Source of the DNA: Agitococcus lubricus
GTDB taxonomy: Bacteria > Pseudomonadota > Gammaproteobacteria > Pseudomonadales > Moraxellaceae
Reading direction: 5' to 3'
DNA length: 64,000 nt
Assembly: GCF_003051055.1 (NCBI RefSeq)
Contig: NZ_QAON01000002.1
Span: 1 to 64,000 of the forward strand
Each line of letters starts with the position of its first letter. The stretch's first letter is position 1. The notes beneath the pieces are model-generated. The model searched no databases and was not told the origin of the DNA. It was given only the letters and a program-made list of their open reading frames with translations. This document shows, one piece after another, positions 55,754 to 63,512 of the stretch. The translations under genes were made by a program, and so were the position numbers.

Positions 55754-56632
55754 TGCTTTTAGCTGTATAGCAGGACTCAACTCAGGCGCAATTAAACGCT
55801 CGCCTTGATAGCCCTTGACCTCACCAAAGTCCTGCCCTTGATTCCAACTGTTCACAAAACCCTCAATTTCGGCGGACTGCCGCGCAATAAAATTCCACCA
55901 TAAGACGATATTTTCTGTAAAAGGTTGTCCCCCGATGAGCAATAAGTGACAAGCCTCTTGCTGACGAATGGGAAGCTGATGTAATTCGCCTGCCTCAAAC
56001 ACCAATAAATCGCCAACACCCATCTGCTGTTCTGCTACTGTTGCCTCGCCCGACAAGACGATTAGACCATATTCAAAATCAGACCGTAGTGCTATCTCAC
56101 CGCTGCCCGCATGCTGATGTCGAATGTCTAAGGCTATTAAGGGGCTATATACCTGTGTTGGCGCATGCAGCGTTTGATAACTCCCCACTAATACCGTCAA
56201 CTCATAGCCCTGATAGTCAGTAGATGGCAGATGAGGGTAATGTTGAAAATCAGGGGAGCAATGGCGATAGGCTTCGGGTAAGGCAATCCATAATTGCGCG
56301 GCATGTAATCTGCCCGTATGTGGTATCGGTGACTCTTCGGAGTGGCTAATGCCCCGCCCCGCGGTCATTAGATTCACCTGTTTGGGCTGAATACGTTGCT
56401 GATAACCTAAACTGTCACGATGTAAAATTTCACCTTCAATCATCCATGTAAAGGTTTGCAGCCCTGTATGCGGATGTGGGCCAACACGCATGCCTTGCTC
56501 ATCTAATTGTGTAGGCGCAATATGGTCTAAAAAACACCATGCCCCAATCATGCGTCGCTTTTTAGTCGGCAATAATCGCCGAATCATCATGCCTTTACCT
56601 AGTTCGGTGGTTTTTGCACTTATTTTTTCCAT
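55745..56632 (-). CDS. Pirin family protein (bicupin)
   Basis: A 295-residue double-cupin protein. Pirin metal residues are visible in GPHPHTGLQTFTWMIEGE, with HRDSLG and MTAGRGISHSEESP nearby. Some pirins are quercetinases and others are regulators. It separates coaE from yacG on the opposite strand and overlaps the end of coaE by nine bases, a small insertion into the usual pilD-coaE-yacG order. Confidence 0.9.
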   Translation of the reverse strand: MEKISAKTTELGKGMMIRRLLPTKKRRMIGAWCFLDHIAPTQLDEQGMRVGPHPHTGLQTFTWMIEGEILHRDSLGYQQRIQPKQVNLMTAGRGISHSEESPIPHTGRLHAAQLWIALPEAYRHCSPDFQHYPHLPSTDYQGYELTVLVGSYQTLHAPTQVYSPLIALDIRHQHAGSGEIALRSDFEYGLIVLSGEATVAEQQMGVGDLLVFEAGELHQLPIRQQEACHLLLIGGQPFTENIVLWWNFIARQSAEIEGFVNSWNQGQDFGEVKGYQGERLIAPELSPAIQLKASS

Positions 56633-56871
56633 CTTCTACGCTCCTTTTTACATATCTACACGTGCATCTGGTATACCCTGCTTGGTACAGTGAGATTTCA
56701 AGCCATTGATGCCAAAAGCTCATTGCTCAAACTGGACGATTTACCCTTAAAACAGGGACGTATTAACGTGGATTGACGTTTACAAGGGGGTTGCATTAAA
56801 AATTGACTCTCAGGCAAAACATCAATATTCTCTAAACGGTTTATCATTTTTATCTTGTGTAGCCATAGACT

Positions 56872-57063
56872 ATGACTGACCACGCTACTCCGTTAATCTT
56901 GAATTGTCGCCGTTGTGGACAAGTCACGACTTGGCAGAACAATCCTTCTCGTCCTTTTTGCAGCGAACGCTGCAAATTAATTGACTTAGGCGCATGGGCA
57001 AGCGAGCAATATACTATCCCACTCGCCGAAGCGCCTGCCCATATTGAAGCAGAAAACGACTAA
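56872..57063 (+). CDS. yacG: YacG zinc-binding DNA gyrase inhibitor
   Basis: A 63-residue protein with the YacG zinc site: LNCRRCGQVTTW (C-x-x-C) and FCSERCKLIDLGAWASE (C-x-x-x-C). YacG binds GyrB and blocks DNA binding. It normally follows coaE; here the pirin gene intervenes. A 240-bp gap before it holds only a weak reading frame. Confidence 0.92.
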   Translation: MTDHATPLILNCRRCGQVTTWQNNPSRPFCSERCKLIDLGAWASEQYTIPLAEAPAHIEAEND

Positions 57064-57161
57064 ACTCGCTTTCTGCTAGTCGATATGCCTCTTCACATCT
57101 GCTAGTTGACCTGTCTATTTATCAAGACGTACATTCAACTAAGCCCTCGCCAGTACTCGCT

Positions 57162-58583
57162 TCAGGGGGTTTTAACGGGAACAGGATTGCCCGTCATGTC
57201 TAAAGCTAATTTACCATCAATCACAACAAAGGCTTTGATGTCAGTGGGCGTAAAAAATACACCTTGCGGTCTGACACTACCAATTTGGGCTTTTAAGACC
57301 ACACCATAACCCAAATCTTGGTGATAATCCTTAAAGTCTTTCAACGTATCAGACAAGTCTTTATCAAAATTGAAGCGTGCTTTTTCTGCAATAAGATTTT
57401 TGAAAGTGCCATGTAGCATCCAATTGGCAGATTTTGCCAATAAACTGGTCGTAGACAACTCAAACTCTACTTGCTCCAAACGTAACTCATTATTAGCAAT
57501 ATCCAATACAGGACGCGCTAATAAATAAATTTCACCGTTAATGGGCTGCTGCAATCGTAAACCTAACACCGCTTTGTCGCCACTGCCATACAAACGAATA
57601 CTATTGATAAGGACTTGTTTCCCACCCGCATCAAATGGTTTATTGGCTAATTTTTCGTTTAATAAACGATTGGCCGTCTCTAAACCAATGTCGCCACGCA
57701 AGGCCAAATGAAAGCTATCGTTACTACTAATTAAACGCTGGGGCTGCGGTAATGGTGGTAAGGTCACAGTGGGTTTTGCACCCGTTAGCACTTGTGGTCT
57801 GGCACTGACACTGACACTGGTTTTGACATAACGGCCTGTGCCAACAATATCTGCCAATCCAATTTTTTCGGGCTGTAGTAATAGCCAAACGTCTTTCTCA
57901 AGTTGTTTAGGCTCGTTAATTTGTGGCCATGTTTTAGTCAACATCGCTTTTAAGCCAAGCTGTTTTAAGGAACTGTTGATATTGTCATTGATGGCTGTTT
58001 GTACTTTATCTCGCACAACGGGTAAATTAAGTAACTTTTCAACATTAAACTTAAATGCCGTAATGTTACACGGCTTTAACCATTTGACTTGCCATTGCCC
58101 TGCCTGAATGGCTAAATCGCCTCCCACTGTCCAATACAGCTTACCAGGTAAGGTAAACTCAATACGTGGCAGTTCCTCACCAATGCCACAACTAATACCT
58201 CCCATATTCAAAAAAGAAGCACGGGTTTTGGTTTCAATCGAAAAGTCGAGTTGCGTACTAGCAATAAAATCTTGCCCCGTCACACTGAGCTTCAAATCTT
58301 TCAAAGTGACCTTGTGGCTAATATCAGACTCTACAGGTAAAGGGGTGTTGGCTATGGTGAGTACCTGTGTCATGGTGCCTGCCGTGAGAGGCTTGGGGAT
58401 TTTTTTGAGCGCTTCACTACGCACCGCTTCTAAATCAATGCTAATAGGCACATTGATAACCGAACTATCCACCGTCGGTAATTGAATGGGGTTGGGATTA
58501 TTGGGCGGAGCAACTAAGGGTTGAGGCGCTTGACAGGCCGTCAACAACACAACCATGACCAACAAACCTTTGAACTGGCGCAT
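57162..58583 (-). CDS. DUF4403 family lipoprotein
   Basis: A lipoprotein of about 473 residues: signal LLVMVVLLTAC, then a proline-rich mature start. DUF4403 is seen as repeated SINVPISIDLEAV-like and amphipathic strands, NINSSLKQLGLKAMLTKTW, and a second half with LHLALRGDIGLETANRLLN and VLGLRLQQPINGEIYLLARPVLD. The family resembles lipid-binding tubular TULIP-like proteins; the role is unknown. ATG 58583 is preferred as the first start giving a clean lipobox signal; the GTG at 58622 has no better site. Confidence 0.78.
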   Translation of the reverse strand: MRQFKGLLVMVVLLTACQAPQPLVAPPNNPNPIQLPTVDSSVINVPISIDLEAVRSEALKKIPKPLTAGTMTQVLTIANTPLPVESDISHKVTLKDLKLSVTGQDFIASTQLDFSIETKTRASFLNMGGISCGIGEELPRIEFTLPGKLYWTVGGDLAIQAGQWQVKWLKPCNITAFKFNVEKLLNLPVVRDKVQTAINDNINSSLKQLGLKAMLTKTWPQINEPKQLEKDVWLLLQPEKIGLADIVGTGRYVKTSVSVSARPQVLTGAKPTVTLPPLPQPQRLISSNDSFHLALRGDIGLETANRLLNEKLANKPFDAGGKQVLINSIRLYGSGDKAVLGLRLQQPINGEIYLLARPVLDIANNELRLEQVEFELSTTSLLAKSANWMLHGTFKNLIAEKARFNFDKDLSDTLKDFKDYHQDLGYGVVLKAQIGSVRPQGVFFTPTDIKAFVVIDGKLALDMTGNPVPVKTP

Positions 58584-58988
58584 ATCTATCTTACCTTTTA
58601 GCAACAAACCGTTAATTTTCACCTGATTGATGTTTCTTTTGCAGCATCATGAAATATGATTGAGTATTGGTGTATGTACAACCTTAGCCATAACAGCCCT
58701 GTGTACAAAGCCCCTCAAAACCTCAATAACTTCTAGACTCAGCAGCAACATAGGCGCTGCGTTTAGCAGACACATTTTGACATATTTCTAGGCGTCTTCT
58801 TGCCACACAGTCCGACAAAAGGCTATTTGTTTTTTTCAAAATTCGGCTATTATCTCGCCACACTAGGAATTATGCAGATTACTCTTATTTTAAACTCGCC
58901 CACATTTTAATAACTAAATCCGTTTGTGGTGCTGTCTTGCGTAAGTCCTTTTACTAGCCCCTTTGGCTAACCGCTCAATAAGGACAAT
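58584..58988. other. 405-bp intergenic divergent region
   Basis: It separates the DUF4403 and GGDEF genes. CTCAAAACCTCAATAAC near 58714 resembles the AATCAAAACCTCAACAG core of the 50-bp repeat family, so a decayed copy is possible. No gene or clear operator is seen. Confidence 0.45.
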
Positions 58989-60230
58989 ATGATGGAACAA
59001 TTCTTAGAGCTCAAACGTAAACTCACTCTCACGTTAAGCATTGCTATTGGTTTATCTTTTTTAATTGCATTACTGATTAGCTATAGTGTGGCTAAAGTAT
59101 CCATTCATAACGCACTGGTCAAAAAAGAATTACCGTTGATTGCAACAACGGTTGCTTCTGACTTGCAAGACGACAGTTTAGGCATTTTATTAAATGCTAA
59201 TCCAACCGCTTATCAGCGCAAATACTTAAATGCGGTGGATTATGGTTTAGACCGCGAGAAGCTCAACTCTATCTTAAACTTGTACAAAAAAGCGTATAAC
59301 CATAATATTTATTTTGTTGATTTAGAAGGTCATGTCATTGCTTCAACACGCGATGATGGTATTCGTAAATCTGCGGATATTTACCAATTAGAAGGCTTGC
59401 GCCAAATTGCGGGTCAAATTACGTCTAGCCAACGTGGCTCTTATGAATACGATTATCAGGGTGAACGTTATCTGTTAACAGTTCGTCACCTGCCTAATCT
59501 AAATTGGTTATTATTTGTTGACACCAGCGAAGATGAAGCCTTAGCCAATGTACGTAATGCTTTTTATTTGAATTTGTTTATTTGTTTATTTGTCACACTG
59601 GCTATCGTGGGGCTCACACACATTGCCATTAACCGTTATCAATGGCAACTCAAGCAAAAACTGGCCTCCATGGCGATATCCGACACCTTAACAGGCCTCG
59701 CTAATCGTTATAGCTTTGACATTATCATCAATCATATTTTGGCCAACGCGCAACGCAATCAAATTCCTGTCTCTTTAATTTTTATTGATATTGATTTATT
59801 TAGAACCATCAGTCATCAGTATGGCCATGAACTAGGTGAACGCATTATCAAACAAATGGGGAGTTTGATTAAAAACTCCATTCGTGCCTCTGATGTGGGT
59901 TGCCGTTGGAGTGATGACAAATTCTTAATCACCCTCAATAAATGTCATGGCGAAAAAGCACAAATCATTGCTGAAGCCTTACGTATGAATATTGAAAACT
60001 CTATCTTGAGCCAAGAGTTAAAAGGCGTCAAAACCACTTTAAGTATTGGCATCACTCAATATAATCCGAATGATAATGTTGTCAGCCTACTAGAGCGTGT
60101 AGAACGTGCCTTGATACAAGCACAGGCCGAAGGTGGTAATAAAGCGGTTTATCTCAAACCTCCCCATTACACACCGAATACCATGGGTGTTAAACGTCTA
60201 GCACTGAACTCGGCGCAAATGCAGGCCTAA
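58989..60230 (+). CDS. Membrane sensor with a degenerate GGDEF domain
   Basis: A 413-residue inner-membrane protein: a helix at 13-32, a periplasmic sensor domain (about 35-180, NIYFVDLEGHVIAST is dCache-like), a second helix at about 190-212, and a GGDEF-fold domain (LTGLANRYSFDIIINHIL, FIDIDLFRTISHQYGHELGE). The catalytic motif is WSDDKF in place of GGDEF: both glycines and the glutamate are changed, so cyclase activity is unlikely. It may bind GTP or act as a c-di-GMP-insensitive signalling partner. AAGGA precedes ATG-ATG at 58989/58992. It overlaps the convergent TetR gene by 41 bases. Confidence 0.85.
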   Translation: MMEQFLELKRKLTLTLSIAIGLSFLIALLISYSVAKVSIHNALVKKELPLIATTVASDLQDDSLGILLNANPTAYQRKYLNAVDYGLDREKLNSILNLYKKAYNHNIYFVDLEGHVIASTRDDGIRKSADIYQLEGLRQIAGQITSSQRGSYEYDYQGERYLLTVRHLPNLNWLLFVDTSEDEALANVRNAFYLNLFICLFVTLAIVGLTHIAINRYQWQLKQKLASMAISDTLTGLANRYSFDIIINHILANAQRNQIPVSLIFIDIDLFRTISHQYGHELGERIIKQMGSLIKNSIRASDVGCRWSDDKFLITLNKCHGEKAQIIAEALRMNIENSILSQELKGVKTTLSIGITQYNPNDNVVSLLERVERALIQAQAEGGNKAVYLKPPHYTPNTMGVKRLALNSAQMQA

Positions 60231-60855
60231 CCAACGATAAAATTTGTTGTGCCATGCCCTCAGCATGAACCTCTAGGTTCATGCTTTTGCCTGTAAGCAT
60301 ATGCGCTAAATTACCCTCTAACCATAATGTAGAAAAGCCATGCACAATACTCCATGCAAGCGTCGTGTAGAGTAGGACTTCTTCTTTATTGGCGGTAGGA
60401 ATAAGTGACTGAATCACATCCACTAATAATTGAAAACAGGCATCCCCCGCTTCTTTCATTTCTGGGCAATTTTGCGCAAGTGCCTCACAACGAAAAACCA
60501 AACGAAAAGCACCAGGCCGCTCTAATGCAAAACGAATATATGCCAAGCCCACTGCTTTAAGTTGTGCATGGCCATCATCACCCGCTAAAGCGATTTGCTC
60601 TTGCATGCTGACCGTCATATCGCGAAAAATACTCGCGGCATAAGCCGATAATAAACCTGCTCTATCTTTGAAATGGTGTGCAGGTGCCGCATGGGAAACC
60701 CCCGCCTTACGCGCACACGACCGTAAGGTAAAGGCCTCTAAGCCTTCTTCTTCTATAATAGCATCTGCTGCTTTTAATAAGGCACGCGCCAAATCACCAT
60801 GATGATAGGGTGGACGGGGCTGATGGCTCAATGAATTCTTAACAGACATGTTCAT
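60190..60855 (-). CDS. TetR-family regulator, WHG-type C-terminal domain
   Basis: A 221-residue regulator. The N-terminal helix-turn-helix is FTLRSCARKAGVSHAAPAHHFKDRAGLLSAYA (about 42-75). The C-terminal WHG/TetR_C_33-like region has AFRLVFRCEAL and WSIVHGFSTLWLEG, the latter with the WHG-like motif. It is convergent with the GGDEF gene, 3' ends overlapping by 41 bases. Its own promoter region faces the large noncoding block. TTGACAGTGTAAAG at 60883-60896 is a candidate operator. Confidence 0.88.
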   Translation of the reverse strand: MNMSVKNSLSHQPRPPYHHGDLARALLKAADAIIEEEGLEAFTLRSCARKAGVSHAAPAHHFKDRAGLLSAYAASIFRDMTVSMQEQIALAGDDGHAQLKAVGLAYIRFALERPGAFRLVFRCEALAQNCPEMKEAGDACFQLLVDVIQSLIPTANKEEVLLYTTLAWSIVHGFSTLWLEGNLAHMLTGKSMNLEVHAEGMAQQILSLVRPAFAPSSVLDV

Positions 60856-61608
60856 ACCGTAAAAGCATAATCAGACAATGACTTGACAGTGTAAAGTTTA
60901 GTTTAGCTCATCTTGTGTTGGACTGCACCCACACTTCTTTACGCATTTTGTTACTGTTATCACACCCGTATGATATTTGTTATACCCTCCTGCAATCCGC
61001 TTGTTATATAGCTGTTAACTATTCAGTTTTCATGTACAATGTGCTAGTCGCTAGCATATTTTTATGATAGCGAATGTAAACGGAATCACACTGTATCTAT
61101 TTTTACAGTGTTTACGGTCAGGCTTAGGTGGTGCGCGCGTGTGCATACACAATACGAGTGAGCCGTACTAGCTCAAACGCATTAAGCCGTACTACATAAG
61201 TTTGCACAGGAACAAACATGACGTTTGCTTAATCATCGTGAGGGTGGAATCAATACGATGTAGCCAAGAATGGCACGGCATTCTAGCAAGGAAGGTTTGG
61301 CAAAGTACGCATGAGTTAACGTGCTCGGCAACATCCAGCATTTACCTCATGATTCGCTTCGCTTAAACCAGATACTGTTTAGAAATCGTTCTTGTTATAA
61401 GGGCCGCTGCTATTTAAGATAAATTTATCACCATGTAACCATGTTATTTGGGTGAATGTGGGTAAATCTATCTTGTTGTCATGGGTAAATGATTCGGTAG
61501 GTTTAGTTGCCACTTTTGGCTGCTTTATCATGCTAGATATCGTCACACACATGTATAACAACACCACCATGGTGAGCAGTTGCCCCATATGTTTGATGAG
61601 CAATAGTT
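60856..61608. ncRNA. About 750 bp noncoding block with clustered hairpins (candidate structured RNA)
   Basis: No convincing gene is present. Structures seen: TGCTAG (61042-61047)/CTAGCA (61051-61056) followed by TTTTT; ACACTGTA (61088-61095)/TACAGTGT (61104-61111), itself inside GTAAAC/GTTTAC; AGCCGTACTA at 61161-61170 repeated at 61185-61194; and AGAATG (61267-61272)/CATTCT (61279-61284). The block from about 61080 to 61350 is GC-richer than the flanks and lacks long open frames. It lies directly before the AP2 gene. A structured RNA is inference. Confidence 0.4.
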
Positions 61609-62031
61609 ATGGGTATCTGTCGTATAGATCAACCATCTAAAAGCAATTACGGCTACTACGTCCGTATTAGATGGCGCGGTGTCATTTATGCCAAGTTTTT
61701 TTCTGATAAAAAACATGGTGGTGCAGACAAAGCATGGGAAGCCGCAGAAGCGTATTTTCATGAGTTAGATGCCAAAATGCCTCCTGATAGTAAAGTAGGT
61801 AAATTAACCACTCGTAATACTAGCGGTGTTGTTGGCGTCAGCCGAGCCGAAGGTATTAAACGCGGTGCACCCTATGCCCATTGGCAGGCTTGGTGGACAG
61901 CAGGTGGTAAAACAAAAACAGCGTGTTATTCGATTCGTAAATACGGGGAAGAAGAAGCGAAACAAAAGGCGATTGCCGCACGCAAAAAATGGGAGGAAGA
62001 TTACTTTAAAGAAAATCCCCCGCTTGCTTGA
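61609..62031 (+). CDS. Protein with two AP2-like DNA-binding domains
   Basis: A 140-residue basic protein with no signal peptide. Two AP2/ERF-like units are seen: residues about 9-50 (YGYYVRIRWRGVIYAKFFSD ... AWEAAEAYF) and about 66-130 (RNTSGVVGVSR, HWQAWWTAGGKTKTACYSI, EEAKQKAIAARKKWEE). Each shows the three-strand-plus-helix pattern of the fold. Bacterial AP2 domains often occur in homing HNH endonucleases, but no HNH motif is present here. The ribosome site is weak (GAG). It is alone behind a long noncoding block. A phage- or mobile-element-derived regulator is possible. Confidence 0.7.
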   Translation: MGICRIDQPSKSNYGYYVRIRWRGVIYAKFFSDKKHGGADKAWEAAEAYFHELDAKMPPDSKVGKLTTRNTSGVVGVSRAEGIKRGAPYAHWQAWWTAGGKTKTACYSIRKYGEEEAKQKAIAARKKWEEDYFKENPPLA

Positions 62032-62062
62032 TGAAGACTTGCAAGTGTATTTGAGTGGGTTT

Positions 62063-62090
62063 GTTGGGTGTGTGCTTTACGCACCCCAAC
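62063..62090 (+). terminator. Hairpin after the AP2 gene
   Basis: GTTGGG plus GTGC on one side pair with GCACCCCAAC (62081-62090), with a three-base bulge and a TTTAC loop. This GGGTGCGT...ACGCACCC-like sequence type is a common intergenic hairpin. No T-run follows, so termination would be weak. Confidence 0.45.
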
Positions 62091-62255
62091 CCCTTCGACG
62101 GACAATAAACTGCCTCAATATTGTGCACACCGTGACTACTCTCCTCGCCTCCTCTAGCCAATGCCCTTAATCTTCTGTTTTCTTTTTGCAAAAAAGTAAA
62201 ATAAATTGCCTATAAATCATTGTTTTACCTAAAAAACAACATATCAAACTTTGTC

Positions 62256-62272
62256 TTGGCATAGTTCATGCT
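62256..62272 (+). promoter_or_regulatory. Sigma-54-type promoter
   Basis: TTGGCATAGTTCATGCT has the invariant GG (62258-62259) and GC (62270-62271) exactly ten bases apart and matches the TTGGCA...TGCT consensus well. A start near 62283 would lie about 35 bases before the guanidine riboswitch. It implies nitrogen control by an NtrC-type activator; I see no clear NtrC site. Confidence 0.55.
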
Positions 62273-62315
62273 CTATTTGTCTTATCGAGAGCGCTTTAGG
62301 CGCTTTTCAGAGATG

Positions 62316-62447
62316 ATTGCTAGGGTTCCGATGATTCAACTCATGACTGGTCCGAGAGCAATCGGCTACACTTGGAGAAATAAGTGTTAGCTCCACGGCG
62401 GGATAAAAGCCCGGGAGAAATCTGTCGCGCTCGGCGCGCTCTCCCTT
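62316..62447 (+). ncRNA. ykkC (guanidine-I) riboswitch with transcription attenuator
   Basis: The conserved blocks appear in order: GCTAGGGTTCCG (62319-62330), ACTGGTCCGAGAGCAATCGG (from 62344), then CACGGCGGGATAAAAGCCCGGGAGA (62394-62418). GGGATAAAAGCCCGGGAGA is the pattern of subtype 1, which senses guanidine. The terminal GGGAGA pairs with TCTCCC near 62440 around a CGCGC/GCGCG inner stem, followed by a short T-rich stretch, so ligand binding should block terminator formation and turn the transporter on. Confidence 0.9.
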
Positions 62448-62471
62448 ACTTTTGCCGTTAGGAGTTTGCTT

Positions 62472-63488
62472 ATGTCTCGTCTCACGACTGCTCTCACCCA
62501 CATTACCCGTGTTATTGCTATCGCTGCTGGTTTAGGGGCGGGAATTACGCTAACGGCGGGTATTACCAGTACGATTGCCCATGCCGAAGTCAAAGTTGGC
62601 GTCAGTGATTGGCCAGGCTGGGTTGCTTGGTATATTGCCGAACAACAAGGTTATTTCAAAAAATACGGTGCCGATGTCAAATTAGTTTGGTTCCCTAACT
62701 ACACTGACTCTATTGCTGCACTTTCTTCAGGCCAATTAGATGCTAACTCACAAACATGGTCTGACACGCTTGGCCCCCTCGCCAAAGGTGTGCCTATTAA
62801 AGCAGTATTGGTTAATGACAATTCTGCGGGTAATGATGCCTTAATGGTGGGTGCCAATATTAAAAGTTTTGCTGACTTAAAAGGTAAAAAAATCGCCCTT
62901 GAGCAATTTAGTATCTCTCATTTTGTGCTGGTGACGGCACTCAGCAAACACAATCTCAAAATGACGGATGTCAAAATCGTCAACTTGGCGGCTGCGGATG
63001 CAGCGGCGGCATTTATGGCAGGTCGTGTTGACGCAGCAGTGGTTTGGAACCCTTGGGTCTCTCAAATCGAAAAATCTAAAAAAGGTCGCGCCTTATTTAC
63101 GTCCAAAGACATGCCCGGTTTAGTGCCTGATTTATTGGTCGCTCAAGATAAAGCCATTAAAAATAAACGTAAAGACTTAGTAGGTATGGCCAAAGCATGG
63201 TTTGATACGGTTGCGTTTATTCAGCAAAAGCCCGATGAAGCCGCCAAAATCATGGCTAAAGTTGTCGGCTTACCCCCCGAGCAATACAAAGTCTTTTTGC
63301 CAGGCACTCGTTTTTTTGACGCGACTGCCAATCAAGCAGCGTTTGCTGCAGCCAGTAACCCACAATCTTTACTCGCAGTTTCACCGACCATTAGCCAATT
63401 CCTCGTCAATAACAAACTGATTGACAAAGCACCCACCTTTGCCAATGGCTTAGATGGTTCTATTGTCGCCGATGCCTTAAAAAAATAA
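62472..63488 (+). CDS. ABC transporter substrate-binding protein, NitT/TauT family
   Basis: A 338-residue periplasmic protein. The signal peptide runs to TSTIAHA, mature EVKVGVSDWPGWVAW. The fold is the NMT1/OpuAC-like type: YIAEQQGYFKKYGADVKLVWF, SLSSGQLDANSQ and ALEQFSISHFVLVTAL. ATG 62472 follows AGGAG by seven bases; the TTG at 62466 is too close. The guanidine-type riboswitch upstream suggests guanidine or a related nitrogen compound as cargo, rather than taurine or nitrate; the specificity residues cannot be checked here. The permease gene follows by 24 bases. Confidence 0.88.
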   Translation: MSRLTTALTHITRVIAIAAGLGAGITLTAGITSTIAHAEVKVGVSDWPGWVAWYIAEQQGYFKKYGADVKLVWFPNYTDSIAALSSGQLDANSQTWSDTLGPLAKGVPIKAVLVNDNSAGNDALMVGANIKSFADLKGKKIALEQFSISHFVLVTALSKHNLKMTDVKIVNLAAADAAAAFMAGRVDAAVVWNPWVSQIEKSKKGRALFTSKDMPGLVPDLLVAQDKAIKNKRKDLVGMAKAWFDTVAFIQQKPDEAAKIMAKVVGLPPEQYKVFLPGTRFFDATANQAAFAAASNPQSLLAVSPTISQFLVNNKLIDKAPTFANGLDGSIVADALKK

Positions 63489-63512
63489 GCTCTTGATACA
63501 GCGAGTCGCCCG

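Noticed and set aside
56698-56883. A 61-codon minus-strand frame between the pirin gene and yacG
   Set aside because: It overlaps the yacG start, has no clear ribosome site and resembles no protein I know.
61155-61200. AGCCGTACTA repeats suggestive of group II intron domain V
   Set aside because: Domain V needs a paired GAAA-containing hairpin with a CGTACGGTT 3' strand, and no reverse transcriptase is nearby.
61379-61603. A 74-codon minus-strand frame with a hydrophobic start, next to the AP2 gene
   Set aside because: It needs a TTG start or an ATG without a ribosome site. The N-terminal hydrophobic stretch is suggestive, but there is no other support.
62466-62471. TTG as the start of the substrate-binding protein
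   Set aside because: The AGGAG at 62460-62464 is only one base away, while ATG 62472 has the proper spacing.
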